Positions 43,497 to 55,281 of a stretch of 64,000 nt of DNA are shown piece after piece. The notes below the pieces were generated by a model. It did no database searches. It was not told the origin of the DNA and was given only the letters and a program-made list of their open reading frames with translations. Source of the DNA: Isoperla grammatica (lineage: Eukaryota; Arthropoda; Insecta; Plecoptera; Perlodidae); NCBI GenBank assembly GCA_945910005.1, contig OX246744.1, positions 43,340,943 through 43,404,942 on the forward strand, written 5' to 3'. Within the stretch, counting starts at the first letter, position 1. Every line of letters starts with the position of its first letter. Made by a program: the position numbers and the translations under genes.

Positions 43497-46400
43497 TAGA
43501 GCACTCTCCGCAACACATGCAGTGGGGGTCGGGGAAGAAGCTCCCTCGACACATGCTCTTGCTGGGGGGGCGGCCCCCCTATAGGAACCCACCTATCTCG
43601 TCCACCAGGACTGTAGAGCACTCTCCGCAGCACATGCAGTGGGGGTCGGGGAAGAACCTCCCTCGACACATGCTCTTGCTGGGGGGGCGGCCCCCCTATA
43701 GGAACCCACCTATCTCGTCCACCAGGACTGTAGAGCACTCTCCGCAGCACATGCAGTGGGGGTCGGGGAAGAACCTCCCTCGACACATGCTCTTGCTGGG
43801 GGGGGCGGCCCCCCTATAGGAACCCACCTATCTCGTCCACCAGGACTGTAGAGCACTCTCCGCAACACATGCAGTGGGGGTCGGGGAAGAACCTCCCTCG
43901 ACACATGCTCTTGTTGGGGGGGCGGCCCCCCTATAGGAACCCACCTATCTCGTCCACCAGGACTGTAGAGCACTCTCCGCAGCACATGCAGTGGGGGTCG
44001 GGGAAGAACCTCTCTCGACACATGCTCTTGCGTAGCGTGCTGGGGGGGCGGCCCCCCTATAGGAACCCACCTATCTCGTCCACCAGGACTGTAGAGCACT
44101 CTCCGCAGCACATGCAGTGGGGGTCGGGGAAGAACCTCCCTCGACACATGCTCTTGCTGGGGGGGCGGCCCCCCTATAGGAACCCACCTATCTCGTCCAC
44201 CAGGACTGTTGAGCACTCTCCGCAGCACATGCAGTGGGGGTCGGGGAAGAACCTCCCTCGACACATGCTCTTGCGTAGCGTGTTGAGGGGGCGGCCCCCT
44301 TTATAGGAACCCACCTATCTCGTCCACCAGGACTGTAGAGCACTCTCCGCAGCACATGCAGTGGGGGTCGGGGAAGAACCTCCCTCGACACATGCTCTTG
44401 CGTAGCGTGTTGAGGGGGCGGCCCCCCTATAGGAACCCACCTATCTCGTCCACCAGGACTGTAGAGCACTCTCCCCAGCACATGCAGTGGGGGTCGGTGA
44501 AGAACCTCTCTCGACACATGCTCTTGCTGGGGGGGCGGCCCCCCTATAGGAACCCACCTATCTCGTCCACCAGGACTGTAGAGCACTCTCCGCAGCACAT
44601 GCAGTGGGGGTCGGGGAAGAACCTCCCTCGACACATGCTCTTGCGTAGCGTGTTGGGGGGGCGGCCCCCTTTATAGGAACCCACCTATCTCGTCCACCAG
44701 GACTGTAGAGCACTCTCCGCAGCACATGCAGTGGGGGTCGGGGAAGAACCTCCCTCGACACATGCTCTTGCGTAGCGTGTTGGGGGGGCGGCCCCCCTAT
44801 AGGAACCCACCTATCTCGTCCACCAGGACTGTAGAGCACTCTCCGCAGCACATGCAGTGGGGGTCGGTGAAGAACCTCTCTCGACACATGCTCTTGCTGG
44901 GGGGGCGGCCCCCCTATAGGAACCCACCTATCTCGTCCACCAGGACTGTAGAGCACTCTCCGCAGCACATGCAGTGGGGGTCGGGGAAGAACCTCTCTCG
45001 ACACATGCTCTTGCTGGGGGGGCGGCCCCCCTATAGGAACCCACCTATCTCGTCCACCAGGACTGTAGAGCACTCTCCGCAGCACATGCAGTGGGGGTCG
45101 GGGAAGAACCTCCCTCGACACATGCTCTTGCGTAGCGTGTTGGGGGGGCGGCCCCCCTATAGGAACCCACCTATCTCGTCCACCAGGACTGTAGAGCACT
45201 CTCCGCAGCACATGCAGTGGGGGTCGGGGAAGAACCTCTCTCGACACATGCTCTTGCTGGGGGGGCGGCCCCCCTATAGGAACCCACCTATCTCGTCCAC
45301 CAGGACTGTAGAGCACTCTCCGCAGCACATGCAGTGGGGGTCGGTGAAGAACCTCTCTCGACACATGCTCTTGCTGGGGGGGCGGCCCCCCTATAGGAAC
45401 CCACCTATCTCGTCCACCAGGACTGTAGAGCACTCTCCGCAACACATGCAGTGGGGGTCGGGGAAGAACCTCTCTCGACACATGCTCTTGCTGGGGGGGC
45501 GGCCCCCCTATAGGAACCCACCTATCTCGTCCACCAGGACTGTAGAGCACTCTCCGCAACACATGCAGTGGGGGTCGGGGAAGAACCTCTCTCGACACAT
45601 GCTCTTGCTGGGGGGGCGGCCCCCCTATAGGAACCCACCTATCTCGTCCACCAGGACTGTAGAGCACTCTCCGCAGCACATGCAGTGGGGGTCGGGGAAG
45701 AACCTCTCTCGACACATGCTCTTGCTGGGGGGGCGGCCCCCCTATAGGAACCCACCTATCTCGTCCACCAGGACTGTAGAGCACTCTCCGCAGCACATGC
45801 AGTGGGGGTCGGGGAAGAACCTCCCTCGACACATGCTCTTGCGTAGCGTGTTGGGGGGGCGGCCCCCCTATAGGAACCCACCTATCTCGTCCACCAGGAC
45901 TGTAGAGCACTCTCCGCAGCACATGCAGTGGGGGTCGGTGAAGAACCTCTCTCGACACATGCTCTTGCTGGGGGGGCGGCCCCCCTATAGGAACCCACCT
46001 ATCTCGTCCACCAGGACTGTAGAGCACTCTCCGCAGCACATGCAGTGGGGGTCGGGGAAGAACCTCTCTCGACACATGCTCTTGCTGGGGGGGCGGCCCC
46101 CCTATAGGAACCCACCTATCTCGTCCACCAGGACTGTAGAGCACTCTCCGCAGCACATGCAGTGGGGGTCGGGGAAGAACCTCCCTCGACACATGCTCTT
46201 GCGTAGCGTGTTGGGGGGGCGGCCCCCTTTATAGGAACCCACCTATCTCGTCCACCAGGACTGTAGAGCACTCTCCGCAGCACATGCAGTGGGGGTCGGG
46301 GAAGAACCTCCCTCGACACATGCTCTTGCGTAGCGTGTTGGGGGGGCGGCCCCCCTATAGGAACCCACCTATCTCGTCCACCAGGACTGTAGAGCACTCT

Positions 46401-47552
46401 CCGCAACACATGCAGTGGGGGTCGGGGAAGAACCTCCCTCGACACATGCTCTTGCTGGGGGGGCGGCCCCCCGTTAGGAACCCACCTATCTCGTCCACCA
46501 GGACTGTAGAGCACTCTCCGCAGCACATGCAGTGGGGGTCGGGGAAGAACCTCTCTCGACACATGCTCTTGCTGGGGGGGCGGCCCCCCTATAGGAACCC
46601 ACCTATCTCGTCCACCAGGACTGTAGAGCACTCTCCGCAGCACATGCAGTGGGGGTCGGGGAAGAACCTCCCTCGACACATGCTCTTGCGTAGCGTGTTG
46701 GGGGGGCGGCCCCCCTATAGGAACCCACCTATCTCGTCCACCAGGACTGTAGAGCACTCTCCGCAGCACATGCAGTGGGGGTCGGTGAAGAACCTCTCTC
46801 GACACATGCTCTTGCTGGGGGGGCGGCCCCCCTATAGGAACCCACCTATCTCGTCCACCAGGACTGTAGAGCACTCTCCGCAGCACATGCAGTGGGGGTC
46901 GGGGAAGAACCTCTCTCGACACATGCTCTTGCTGGGGGGGCGGCCCCCCTATAGGAACCCACCTATCTCGTCCACCAGGACTGTAGAGCACTCTCCGCAG
47001 CACATGCAGTGGGGGTCGGGGAAGAACCTCCCTCGACACATGCTCTTGCGTAGCGTGTTGGGGGGGCGGCCCCCTTTATAGGAACCCACCTATCTCGTCC
47101 ACCAGGACTGTAGAGCACTCTCCGCAGCACATGCAGTGGGGGTCGGGGAAGAACCTCCCTCGACACATGCTCTTGCGTAGCGTGTTGGGGGGGCGGCCCC
47201 CCTATAGGAACCCACCTATCTCGTCCACCAGGACTGTAGAGCACTCTCCGCAACACATGCAGTGGGGGTCGGGGAAGAACCTCCCTCGACACATGCTCTT
47301 GCTGGGGGGGCGGCCCCCCTATAGGAACCCACCTATCTCGTCCACCAGGACTGTAGAGCACTCTCCGCAGCACATGCAGTGGGGGTCGGGGAAGAACCTC
47401 CCTCGACACATGCTCTTGCTGGGGGGGCGGCCCCCCTATAGGAACCCACCTATCTCGTCCACCAGGACTGTAGAGCACTCTCCGCAGCACATGCAGTGGG
47501 GGTCGGGGAAGAACCTCCCTCGACACATGCTCTTGCGTAGCGTGTTGGGGGG
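43497..47552 (-). repeat. 117/126-bp tandem array derived from the 3' part of exon 4 and its splice donor
   Basis: About 33 copies. On the minus strand a unit has coding sequence for CRGRFFPDPHCMCCGECSTV, then the donor GATAG|GTGGGT, then about 31 nt ending in a C-run. The 126-bp form matches the real exon (AACACGCTACGCAAGAGC). The 117-bp form lacks 9 nt, and this creates CCCCCCCAG just before CAAGAGC. Frequent variants are CCTCCC/CCTCTC and TCGGGG/TCGGTG. In the exon's coding frame each unit ends at a TAG after EIGGFL, so it cannot be read through. The two other minus frames and one plus frame stay open only because 117 and 126 are multiples of three. Confidence 0.9.
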
Positions 47553-47707
47553 GCAGACCCCCCTGTCGCAGTCAGGCTCGTCGCAGGCCGACCACCGCAC
47601 CTTGTGAGTGCGGACACGCTTGTGGGCGGGGCGACGCAGGACTGTCTCCGCCGCGTCGTACTGCCACGGCTGCGTCGGGCGTCGGTTCCAGTTAGCCGGG
47701 AAGTATC
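47450..47707 (-). CDS. Secreted Cys-rich protein, exon 4: second 8-Cys module
   Basis: 258 nt, phase 1 to phase 1. The acceptor is CTTACTGCATACAG and the donor is GATAG|GTGGGT. It begins (with the upstream A) R-YFPANWNRRPTQPWQYDA and passes through a basic stretch (RRPAHKRVRTHKVRW) into a module with C-x4-C-x4-C-x9-C-x9-C-x-C-C-x2-C, ending HCMCCGEC. The spacing is homologous to the other two modules. Its 3' 110 or so bases, including the donor, are the source unit of the array that follows directly, so about 33 further copies of the same donor lie downstream. The splicing machinery must choose the first donor to keep the frame into exon 5, and the phase match (G + AC = Asp) supports that choice. 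Confidence 0.75.
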   Translation of the reverse strand, partial: DTSRLTGTDARRSRGSTTRRRQSCVAPPTSVSALTRCGGRPATSLTATGGSAPPTRYARACVEGGSSPTPTACAAESALQSWWTR

Positions 47708-48636
47708 CTGTATGCAGTAAGGACACACTTGGGTTTGACACTTGGACACTAGCGCACTAGGGTGCGAATTGATGGTCTGGTACAGTATCTGCTAGGCAGT
47801 AGGGGTCTGGAGCAAACCCCTAAAAAAAAAATGGTAGGGGGTAATTGCCCTCGAGATGCCCTTGGAAGCGAACTGAGGCTTTATTTTGGAAAATATTTAA
47901 AGACCCCTTTATGGACAAAGTGTCCAATTGGTTGGGTTTATTATGTAATGTAACAACACTTTTTGGCTACGAATATATTGTATAAATGGAGGAATTATTT
48001 TTACGTTACAAAATGAAGTCACTTGATATGATATGAAATGAGATGGGTATGCAGAGGTGGGGATCTAGCCATCCCCGGCAGGGATACCTTTCAGTAAAAC
48101 AGAGCCAGGGATGGAATTACGAAAGGGGGGAAATCCGCCCGTCAACTCGAACCCTGACAAGCGCTGTATGTGAGTCAAGTAACATGTGAGTACATTTAGT
48201 GTACATCTAGTTGTATGCGAGTCTACTTATAAAGTTGTACACATATGGCAAGTGCAATGATATTCAACGGCTATAGTAGGCTAGATGCGCAGCCTAGAAA
48301 CCACAAGCGTAGCGATTTGATGCCATCTTGAAATGGGCAAAAAAACAGGCGGGAATAGGAGTTTCTAATGCAACTTTCTGCCATTGGCAGCGCTAGCAGT
48401 ACTAAAAGCATTGACTTTGTTAGTGTAAAAAAGGTCCAAATTAGCATGTAAATTTCCCATTTCAAGATGGCTTCAAATCGCTACGCTTGCTACTCAGTAG
48501 AAGGTTGGGGGACTGGTGATCTAGCCTACTATAGCTGTTGAATATCATTGGGCAAGTGAAACTGTCTTGGCAAATCTAGAAATCATCTGCAACACTAGAT
48601 AATAATATAAACTATAGTTCAATGTCCTCGACTCAC
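47708..48636 (-). other. Intron between exons 3 and 4
   Basis: The donor is A|GTGAGT at 48636-48631 and the acceptor ends at 47708. Apart from the hAT-like MITE at 48255-48550 no coding content is seen. Confidence 0.65.
48255..48550. mobile_element. hAT-like MITE, 296 bp, with 8-bp target duplication
   Basis: Terminal inverted repeats of about 32 bp start CAATGATATTCAAC and run to GGCTAGAT with one mismatch. The element is flanked by identical 8-bp GGCAAGTG at 48247-48254 and 48551-48558. An inner inverted pair (CCCATTTCAAGATGG and its complement) makes most of it self-complementary. An 8-bp duplication fits the hAT superfamily. No transposase is present. Confidence 0.8.
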
Positions 48637-48798
48637 TGTCCATGTTTCTTCTGATCTCCCTCTTCTCTCTGGGGTAGTCACAGCCATCCACGTCGCCGCG
48701 GTAGACCAACCCGGGCGCGCACGAGATTGTTGACGGCGATGACGCGTACATCGACTGGTCCCCCTCCACCGCCCCCCTCTCGCACGACTCTTGCTCGG
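48637..48798 (-). CDS. Secreted Cys-rich protein, exon 3: partial chitin-binding-like (CBM14) module
   Basis: 162 nt, phase 1 to phase 1. The acceptor is TTTACTTTCTGCAG and the donor is GGACA|GTGAGT. It encodes, after a junction Pro, EQESCERGAVEGDQSMYASS followed by ISCAPGLVYRGDVDGCDYPR. The C-x2-GL-x-Y-x(n)-C-D-x-P pattern is characteristic of the second half of peritrophin-A/CBM14 chitin-binding domains. Only three cysteines are in this exon and the middle pair expected of a full domain is missing. It is therefore either a degenerate domain or a resemblance. Phase agreement on both sides places it between the first and second 8-Cys modules. Chitin binding is a guess from the motif only. Confidence 0.65.
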
Positions 48799-50415
48799 CT
48801 GCAGAAAGTAAATTTGCACTATTATATAGGAGGCTGTGGAAGTAACGAAGATTTTGAATTTGCATGACAGCACTAATGGGGCGGGGGTGGGTTTGACACT
48901 TTTTGTGACTAACTTTGACAAGGGGTGGGGGGGATTGAGGGGGTATATTTTTGTCCAAATAGACGTGACAAATAATCTTGGCTCGGTTGGCCACTGAAGT
49001 CATTCGGAATCAACGAAGGCAACGGATGGAAACCCTTACGTGGCCATTATTTTCGGTCGGATAATAATGTTAACTCATTGTTTAGAAGTAAAGATGACAG
49101 ACTACTAACTCGAAATTGAACACAGTTTTGAAAGGAAAAAATGTAAAATGTGAAAATTATTTCCATTTCGTAAAGAAATCTGTGACGTAAATTTGATCTT
49201 ATTCAATTACTATTTCATTATGTGTGATTTTAAAAAAAAATTTTGCATTACGATTGTAATTTGCTTTGAAAAATTCAAACTGTAGGAAATTTTTGTATAT
49301 AATTATTAAGAATCCAAAATTGTACAAAATTGTTATACAAAAATTGAATTTATAATAAAAAATTATTTAAGGCCATTCCAACCAAGGATTCCAACCCGCT
49401 ATCAAATATGCACATTGTTTAATCATTATCAGCTGTTCATATATGACGCAATGTGACCACACTAACATCCCCCCCACCGCGCCGAGCCGAGGTAACAGCA
49501 GGCAGCCGAGTTACTGGGTAGTCGAGTTACAGACACTGTGCGAGCAAGTTCGTGTCGCTCGCTCCTCTACAGTGGAGTTCCGCGGGAGTTTACACCAACC
49601 TTTTAGGTAGTTTTCTTGGTACACCCCTAGAGCAAAGTCCAGTCGAGCAATTATCTCCATTCAAACTCAAGCAAAGGACAAGGAATTCAGATGACTGAAT
49701 ACACTCATCACATTCTTCAAGGCGATGAGGTCCGATCGTTCTAGGAAAACAAGAAATCCCGGGGTAGCTTATCTTTCATCGTATCAATGGGTGTCCAAAA
49801 CGGGGGGGAAATGGTGTGGCCATGGTGTAAACTCCCGCGGAACTCTACTGTAGCGTCAACTAATACGTACTTTTTCGCCCTCTGACATTTTGATGAGTAA
49901 CAGTGCTGGAGGCTCCAAGTCAATCCTCAATTTTACGTAAAGGATGCCTTATAATGACTAAGAAGTTTGAGGCATGGGTTTCAGTTCTTTCTGCATAAAC
50001 ATTTCCAATTTTTACTCGTTTATTTATCGGTACACAAAAATTGTTGTAGTTTAGTCCCAGTTTATGCAACAGCCATGCAATTTTAAAGTCATTATTTCAT
50101 TAGTATTTCAAATTGAGAAAAATATTTAAAACGTCACATTTAGTATTTTGTAACCGTGGAGCCAGCACCGTAAAGTTGGAAGTGTATACGGCCGGTACGC
50201 GTAAAAACAACATGTTTTTATTTTTATTTTCTTCTGGTCATACTCGGGGTGACTCGGGTGAAGATATTTTGTTTTTGTAGCTTGTATGACAAAAATGTTT
50301 CAAGACTGTCTGCGAAGGAGAGGAATAGCCTTAAATTAAAAAATAAAATAAAATTGTCTTATGGATAAAAAAAGAGAATAACGTCCGCTTACCCCTAATC
50401 CAATGGAATACTCAC
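48799..50415 (-). other. Intron between exons 2 and 3
   Basis: The donor is C|GTGAGTATT at 50415 and the acceptor ends at 48799. It is AT-rich, with a TIR element at 49568-49852. No exon is recognised. Confidence 0.6.
49568..49852 (+). mobile_element. TA-flanked MITE (Tc1/mariner-type ends), copy 1
   Basis: The ends are TACAGTGGAGTTCCGCGGGA and, inverted, TCCCGCGGAACTCTACTGTA. CAGT ends flanked by TA fit the Tc1/mariner/pogo superfamily. An inverted relative lies at 59329-59604. There is no coding capacity. Confidence 0.7.
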
Positions 50416-50608
50416 GTTGATATGGAATACACACATCACAGCAGCCACATCGGTCACCCCTGTAAACCCACGTCCCTCTCTCGTCTTCCTCACACGTGAT
50501 CTTGGACACCTTCGGGCACATCGCCGGGACACAGTCCGAGGGGTCACAACGTGGAGGATCGCTGCTCGTGCTCGCGACAGAGCACAACGCAAGCACAAGC
50601 AGACACCG
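50416..50608 (-). CDS. Secreted Cys-rich protein, exon 2: leader core and first 8-Cys module
   Basis: 193 nt, starts in phase 0 after TTACTTACAG and ends in phase 1 at CAA C|GTGAGT. It encodes RCLLVLALCSVASTSS, the hydrophobic core and cleavage region of a signal peptide when joined to exon 1 (M-K or the longer N-terminus). A module with C-x4-C-x4-C-x7-C-x14-C-x-C-C-x2-C follows, ending RCGCCDVCIPYQ. The CGCCxxC motif is reminiscent of IGFBP N-terminal modules. The upstream half of this exon plus its acceptor is the unit of the 108-bp array beginning at 50530, so many equivalent acceptors lie upstream. The copy chosen here is the only one contiguous with the complete module and a good donor. 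Confidence 0.75.
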
Positions 50609-53600
50609 CTGTAAGTAACATTGCAGTGATACATCAACATCAACACAGTCCGAGGGGGCGCAACGTGGAGGATCGCTGCTCGTGCTCGCGGCAGAGCACA
50701 ACGCAAGCACAAGCAGACACCGCTGTAAGTAACATTGCAGTGATACATCAACACAGTCCGAGAGGTCGCAACGTGGAGGATCGCTGCTCGTGCTCGCGGC
50801 AGAGCACAACGCAAGCACAAGCAGACACTGCTGTAAGTAACATTGCAGTGATACATCAACATCAACACAGTCCGAGGGGTCACAACGTGGAGGATCGCTG
50901 CTCGTGCTCGCGGCAGAGCACAACGCAAGCACAAGCAGACACTGCTGTAAGTAACATTGCAGTGATACATCAACATCAACACAGTCCGAGGGGGCGCAAC
51001 GTGGAGGATCGCTGCTCGTGCTCGCGGCAGAGCACCACGCGACAGAGCACAACGCAAGCACAAGCAGACACCGCTGTAAGTAACATTGCAGTGATACATC
51101 AACACAGTCCGAGGGGGCGCAACGTGGAGGATCGCTGCTCGTGCTCGCGGCAGAGCACAACGCAAGCACAAGCAGACACTGCTGTAAGTAACATTGCAGT
51201 GATACATCAACACAGTCCGAGGGGGCGCAACGTGGAGGATCGCTGCTCGTGCTCGCGGCAGAGCACAACGCAAGCACAAGCAGACACTGCTGTAAGTAAC
51301 ATTGCATTGATACATCAACACAGTCCGAGGGGCGCAACGTGGAGGATCGCTGCTCGTGCTCGCGGCAGAGCACAACGCAAGCACAAGCAGACACCGCTGT
51401 AAGTAACATTGCAGTGATACATCAACACAGTCCGAGGGGGCGCAACGTGGAGGATCGCTGCTCGTGCTCGCGGCAGAGCACAACGCAAGCACAAGCAGAC
51501 ACCGCTGTAAGTAACATTGCAGTGATACATCAACACAGTCCGAGGGGGCGCAACGTGGAGGATCGCTGCTCGTGCTCGCGGCAGAGCACAACGCAAGCAC
51601 AAGCAGACACCGCTGTAAGTAACATTGCAGTGATACATCAACACAGTCCGAGGGGTCACAACGTGGAGGATCGCTGCTCGTGCTCGCGGCAGAGCACAAC
51701 GCAAGCACAAGCAGACACTGCTGTAAGTAACATTGCAGTGATACATCAACACAGTCCGAGGGGGCGCAACGTGGAGGATCGCTGCTCGTGCTCGCGGCAG
51801 AGCACAACGCAAGCACAAGCAGACACCGCTGTAAGTAACATTGCAGCGATACATCAACACAGTCCGAGGGGGCGCAACGTGGAGGATCGCTGCTCGTGCT
51901 CGCGGCAGAGCACAACGCAAGCACAAGCAGACACTGCTGTAAGTAACATTGCAGCGATACATCAACACAGTCCGAGGGGGCGCAACGTGGAGGATCGCTG
52001 CTCGTGCTCGCGGCAGAGCACAACGCAAGCACAAGCAGACACCGCTGTAAGTAACATTGCAGTGATACATCAACACAGTCCGAGGGGGCGCAACGTGGAG
52101 GATCGCTGCTCGTGCTCGCGGCAGAGCACAACGCAAGCACAAGCAGACACCGCTGTAAGTAACATTGCAGTGATACATCAACACAGTCCGAGGGGGCGCA
52201 ACGTGGAGGATCGCTGCTCGTGCTCGCGGCAGAGCACAACGCAAGCACAAGCAGACACCGCTGTAAGTAACATTGCAGTGATACATCAACACAGTCCGAG
52301 GGGGCGCAACGTGGAGGATCGCTGCTCGTGCTCGCGGCAGAGCACAACGCAAGCACAAGCAGACACCGCTGTAAGTAACATTGCAGTGATACATCAACAC
52401 AGTCCGAGGGGGCGCAACGTGGAGGATCGCTGCTCGTGCTCGCGGCAGAGCACAACGCAAGCACAAGCAGACACCGCTGTAAGTAACATTGCAGTGATAC
52501 ATCAACATCAACACAGTCCGAGGGGGCGCAACGTGAAGGATCGCTGCTCGTGCTCGCGGCAGAGCACAACGCAAGCACAAGCAGACACCGCTGTAAGTAA
52601 CATTGCAGTGATACATCAACACAGTCCGAGGGGGCGCAACGTGGAGGATCGCTGCTCGTGCTCGCGGCAGAGCACAACGCAAGCACAAGCAGACACCGCT
52701 GTAAGTAACATTGCAGTGATACATCAACACAGTCCGAGGGGGCGCAACGTGGAGGATCGCTGCTCGTGCTCGCGGCAGAGCACAACGCAAGCACAAGCAG
52801 ACACCGCTGTAAGTAACATTGCAGTGATACATCAACACAGTCCGAGGGGGCGCAACGTGGAGGATCGCTGCTCGTGCTCGCGGCAGAGCACAACGCAAGC
52901 ACAAGCAGACACCGCTGTAAGTAACATTGCAGTGATACATCAACACAGTCCGAGGGGTTGCAACGTGGAGGATCGCTGCTCGTGCTCGCGGCAGAGCACA
53001 ACGCAAGCACAAGCAGACACCGCTGTAAGTAACATTGCAGTGATACATCAACACAGTCCGAGGGGGCGCAACGTGGAGGATCGCTGCTCGTGCTCGCGGC
53101 AGAGCACAACGCAAGCACAAGCAGACACCGCTGTAAGTTACATTGCAGTGATACATCAACACAGTCCGAGGGGTTGCAACGTGGAGGATCGCTTCTCGTG
53201 CTCGCGGCAGAGCACAACGCAAGCACAAGCAGACACCGCTGTAAGTAACATTGCAGTGATACATCAACACAGTCCGAGGGGGCGCAACGTATGGAGGATC
53301 GCTGCTCGTGCTCGCGGCAGAGCACAACGCAAGCACAAGCAGACACTGCTGTAAGTAACATTGCAGTGATACATCAACACAGTCCGAAGGGGCGCAACGT
53401 GGAGGATCGCTGCTCGTGCTCGCGGCAGAGCACAACGCAAGCACAAGCAGACACCGCTGTAAGTAACATTGCAGTGATACATCAACACAGTCCGAGGGGG
53501 CGCAACGTATGGAGGATCGCTGCTCGTGCTCGCGGCAGAGCACCACGCAAGCACAAGCAGACACCGCTGTAAGTAACATTGCAGTAATACATCAACACAG

Positions 53601-53704
53601 TCCGAGGGGGCGCAACGTGGAGGATCGCTGCTCGTGCTCGCGGCAGAGCACAACGCAAGCACAAGCAGACACCGCTGTAAGTAACATTGCAGTGATACAT
53701 CAAC
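50530..53704 (-). repeat. 108-bp tandem array derived from the 5' part of exon 2 and its splice acceptor
   Basis: About 29 copies, some 114 bp (an extra ATCAAC). Minus-strand unit: TGCAATGTTACTTACAG, then CGGTGTCTGCTTGTGCTTGC, on to CTCGGACTGTGT. Each unit thus holds a copy of the exon-2 3' splice site, the leader core (RCLLVLALCSAASTSS) and the first two cysteines. 108 and 114 are multiples of three, so most of the array is open in the exon frame, giving a 36-residue repeat. A 1-nt deletion near 51,332 shifts that frame, and a few units have a 2-nt ACGTATGG change. Confidence 0.9.
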
Positions 53705-55281
53705 GTCACTGGTTATATCAATATCCGTACTTAAATAAAATTAAAATAAATAAATTCACATTTTGAATCTACACACTTGTACTTATGTTACAATGTCCTT
53801 ATAACTTCTTCTTCTTTGTGGAAGAGCTTGTTGTCTCCATGGCAACCACCAATCAAAGCCCTTGAAATCCTCCAAATAGCTTAATAGCTACAAATAACTT
53901 TCTTATTAAGAGATTGTAAGACCAGCCCTTAGTACTTGTATTTATGTATTTTGTCGTGGATTGGCTCATACGATTTAATGTCCCCCCCCCCCCCCCCCAC
54001 CGCCCCTGAATACTGCGTTTAAAAGTAGGCGTCAAGCCCTGGGCTAACCTGAACTGTGCGAATTGCCGACGAACGTTGATTCGTGGAGATGGAGTTAGTA
54101 GCCCTGGGCCAAATGGATTTTCTGTCATCAGTTTGCTGATTTTGCATTAAATCTTAGGCCTCCTGTATCCAGGCAATAAATCTTGTTGTTTTTTCTTTGA
54201 GTTTACCTTGTTTTTGTTGCACATTTAAGTGTTTTTACAGGTCTCGTTCGCTGAAACAATATAATTAACAAATTAAATCTAGAAATTATAAGATTTTACT
54301 CCAGTGAGGGGGTGAATTGGACCCAGGCAATGGCTTTTACAGGGGGGAAGGATGGATCAAGCCACAGCCCCCTCCCCCCCCCCCCTCCGAAGTATGTGCT
54401 TTAATGGCGGTCTACTATAAAACTAATGTGTTACATACTAAAGTTAACATTGATACTTTAGAGACAGTATTTGTCACTTGTTTATAGTACGCCAATGATA
54501 TTTCAAGAAGCTACCCCATTCTTAGAGCAGATAACCTGCACTCTACATAGGCTTTAGCTTAGCACTAAAAAAAAAATACTTAACATATTTTTCAACTGAG
54601 TCGTGGGCTATCAGTTTAACATGTGGTTTATTTGCATTATAAAATCTTTATTTACACCAAATACAGTGTTTTCTTTTGAACCATTTTAGTTTATGTCACT
54701 TTATGGATGTTGTGTATCCACAAACTTGGCACATAGCAGGATTTCTGACAAAGACATTGTTTACATTGGTAAAGGAATAAAATGTCATCCCTGACAGTAC
54801 CTTATGAATGCTTATACATATTTCAGTAATATATTTTAGAAATTATAATGTTTAACGGTGTTGTTATGTATTTTTGTAACAATCAGCATTAATATTATAG
54901 GCCTACTGTTATGAAAAATTGTGTTTTTGAAAAACAAAAATGTATCCTACCGCTGCGTTTATGTATAGAAATATTGTAATGTATTAATTTGGTACATTGT
55001 TAAGACTTCATGCCTACGTTTACGGTGCACTTTGTTCTAGCCATTTTATATTATTTTAGCGATCGTAACCAATAATAATGATGAAATTTGTATTTGTTGT
55101 GGTAGATCATGTAAGTAGTTTGCACCTAAAATGATAACGCTAATTGCATACAAACGCCATAAGTCATCTACATACGATGTATTTAGAACTTCAGAACGTT
55201 AATAATTCTCATAATGTAGCCTAGTAATAATATTTAATATTAAGACATTTTAATATCCAAGGTAATAAAAACAAAGCTTAC
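53705..55281 (-). other. Unique part of intron 1
   Basis: The donor G|GTAAGC is at 55281-55276. AT-rich, with poly-C near 53982-53998. No further exon is convincing. Confidence 0.6.

Noticed and set aside
43391..47607. ORFs up to 544 codons on both strands of the 117/126-bp array
   Set aside because: Open only because unit lengths are multiples of three. They are not in the frame of exon 4, which stops in every unit.
50395..53766. ORFs of 357, 988, 754 and 671 codons in the 108-bp array
   Set aside because: Repeat-length artefacts in several frames and on both strands. Only the exon frame of 50416-50608 is supported by splice sites and phase.
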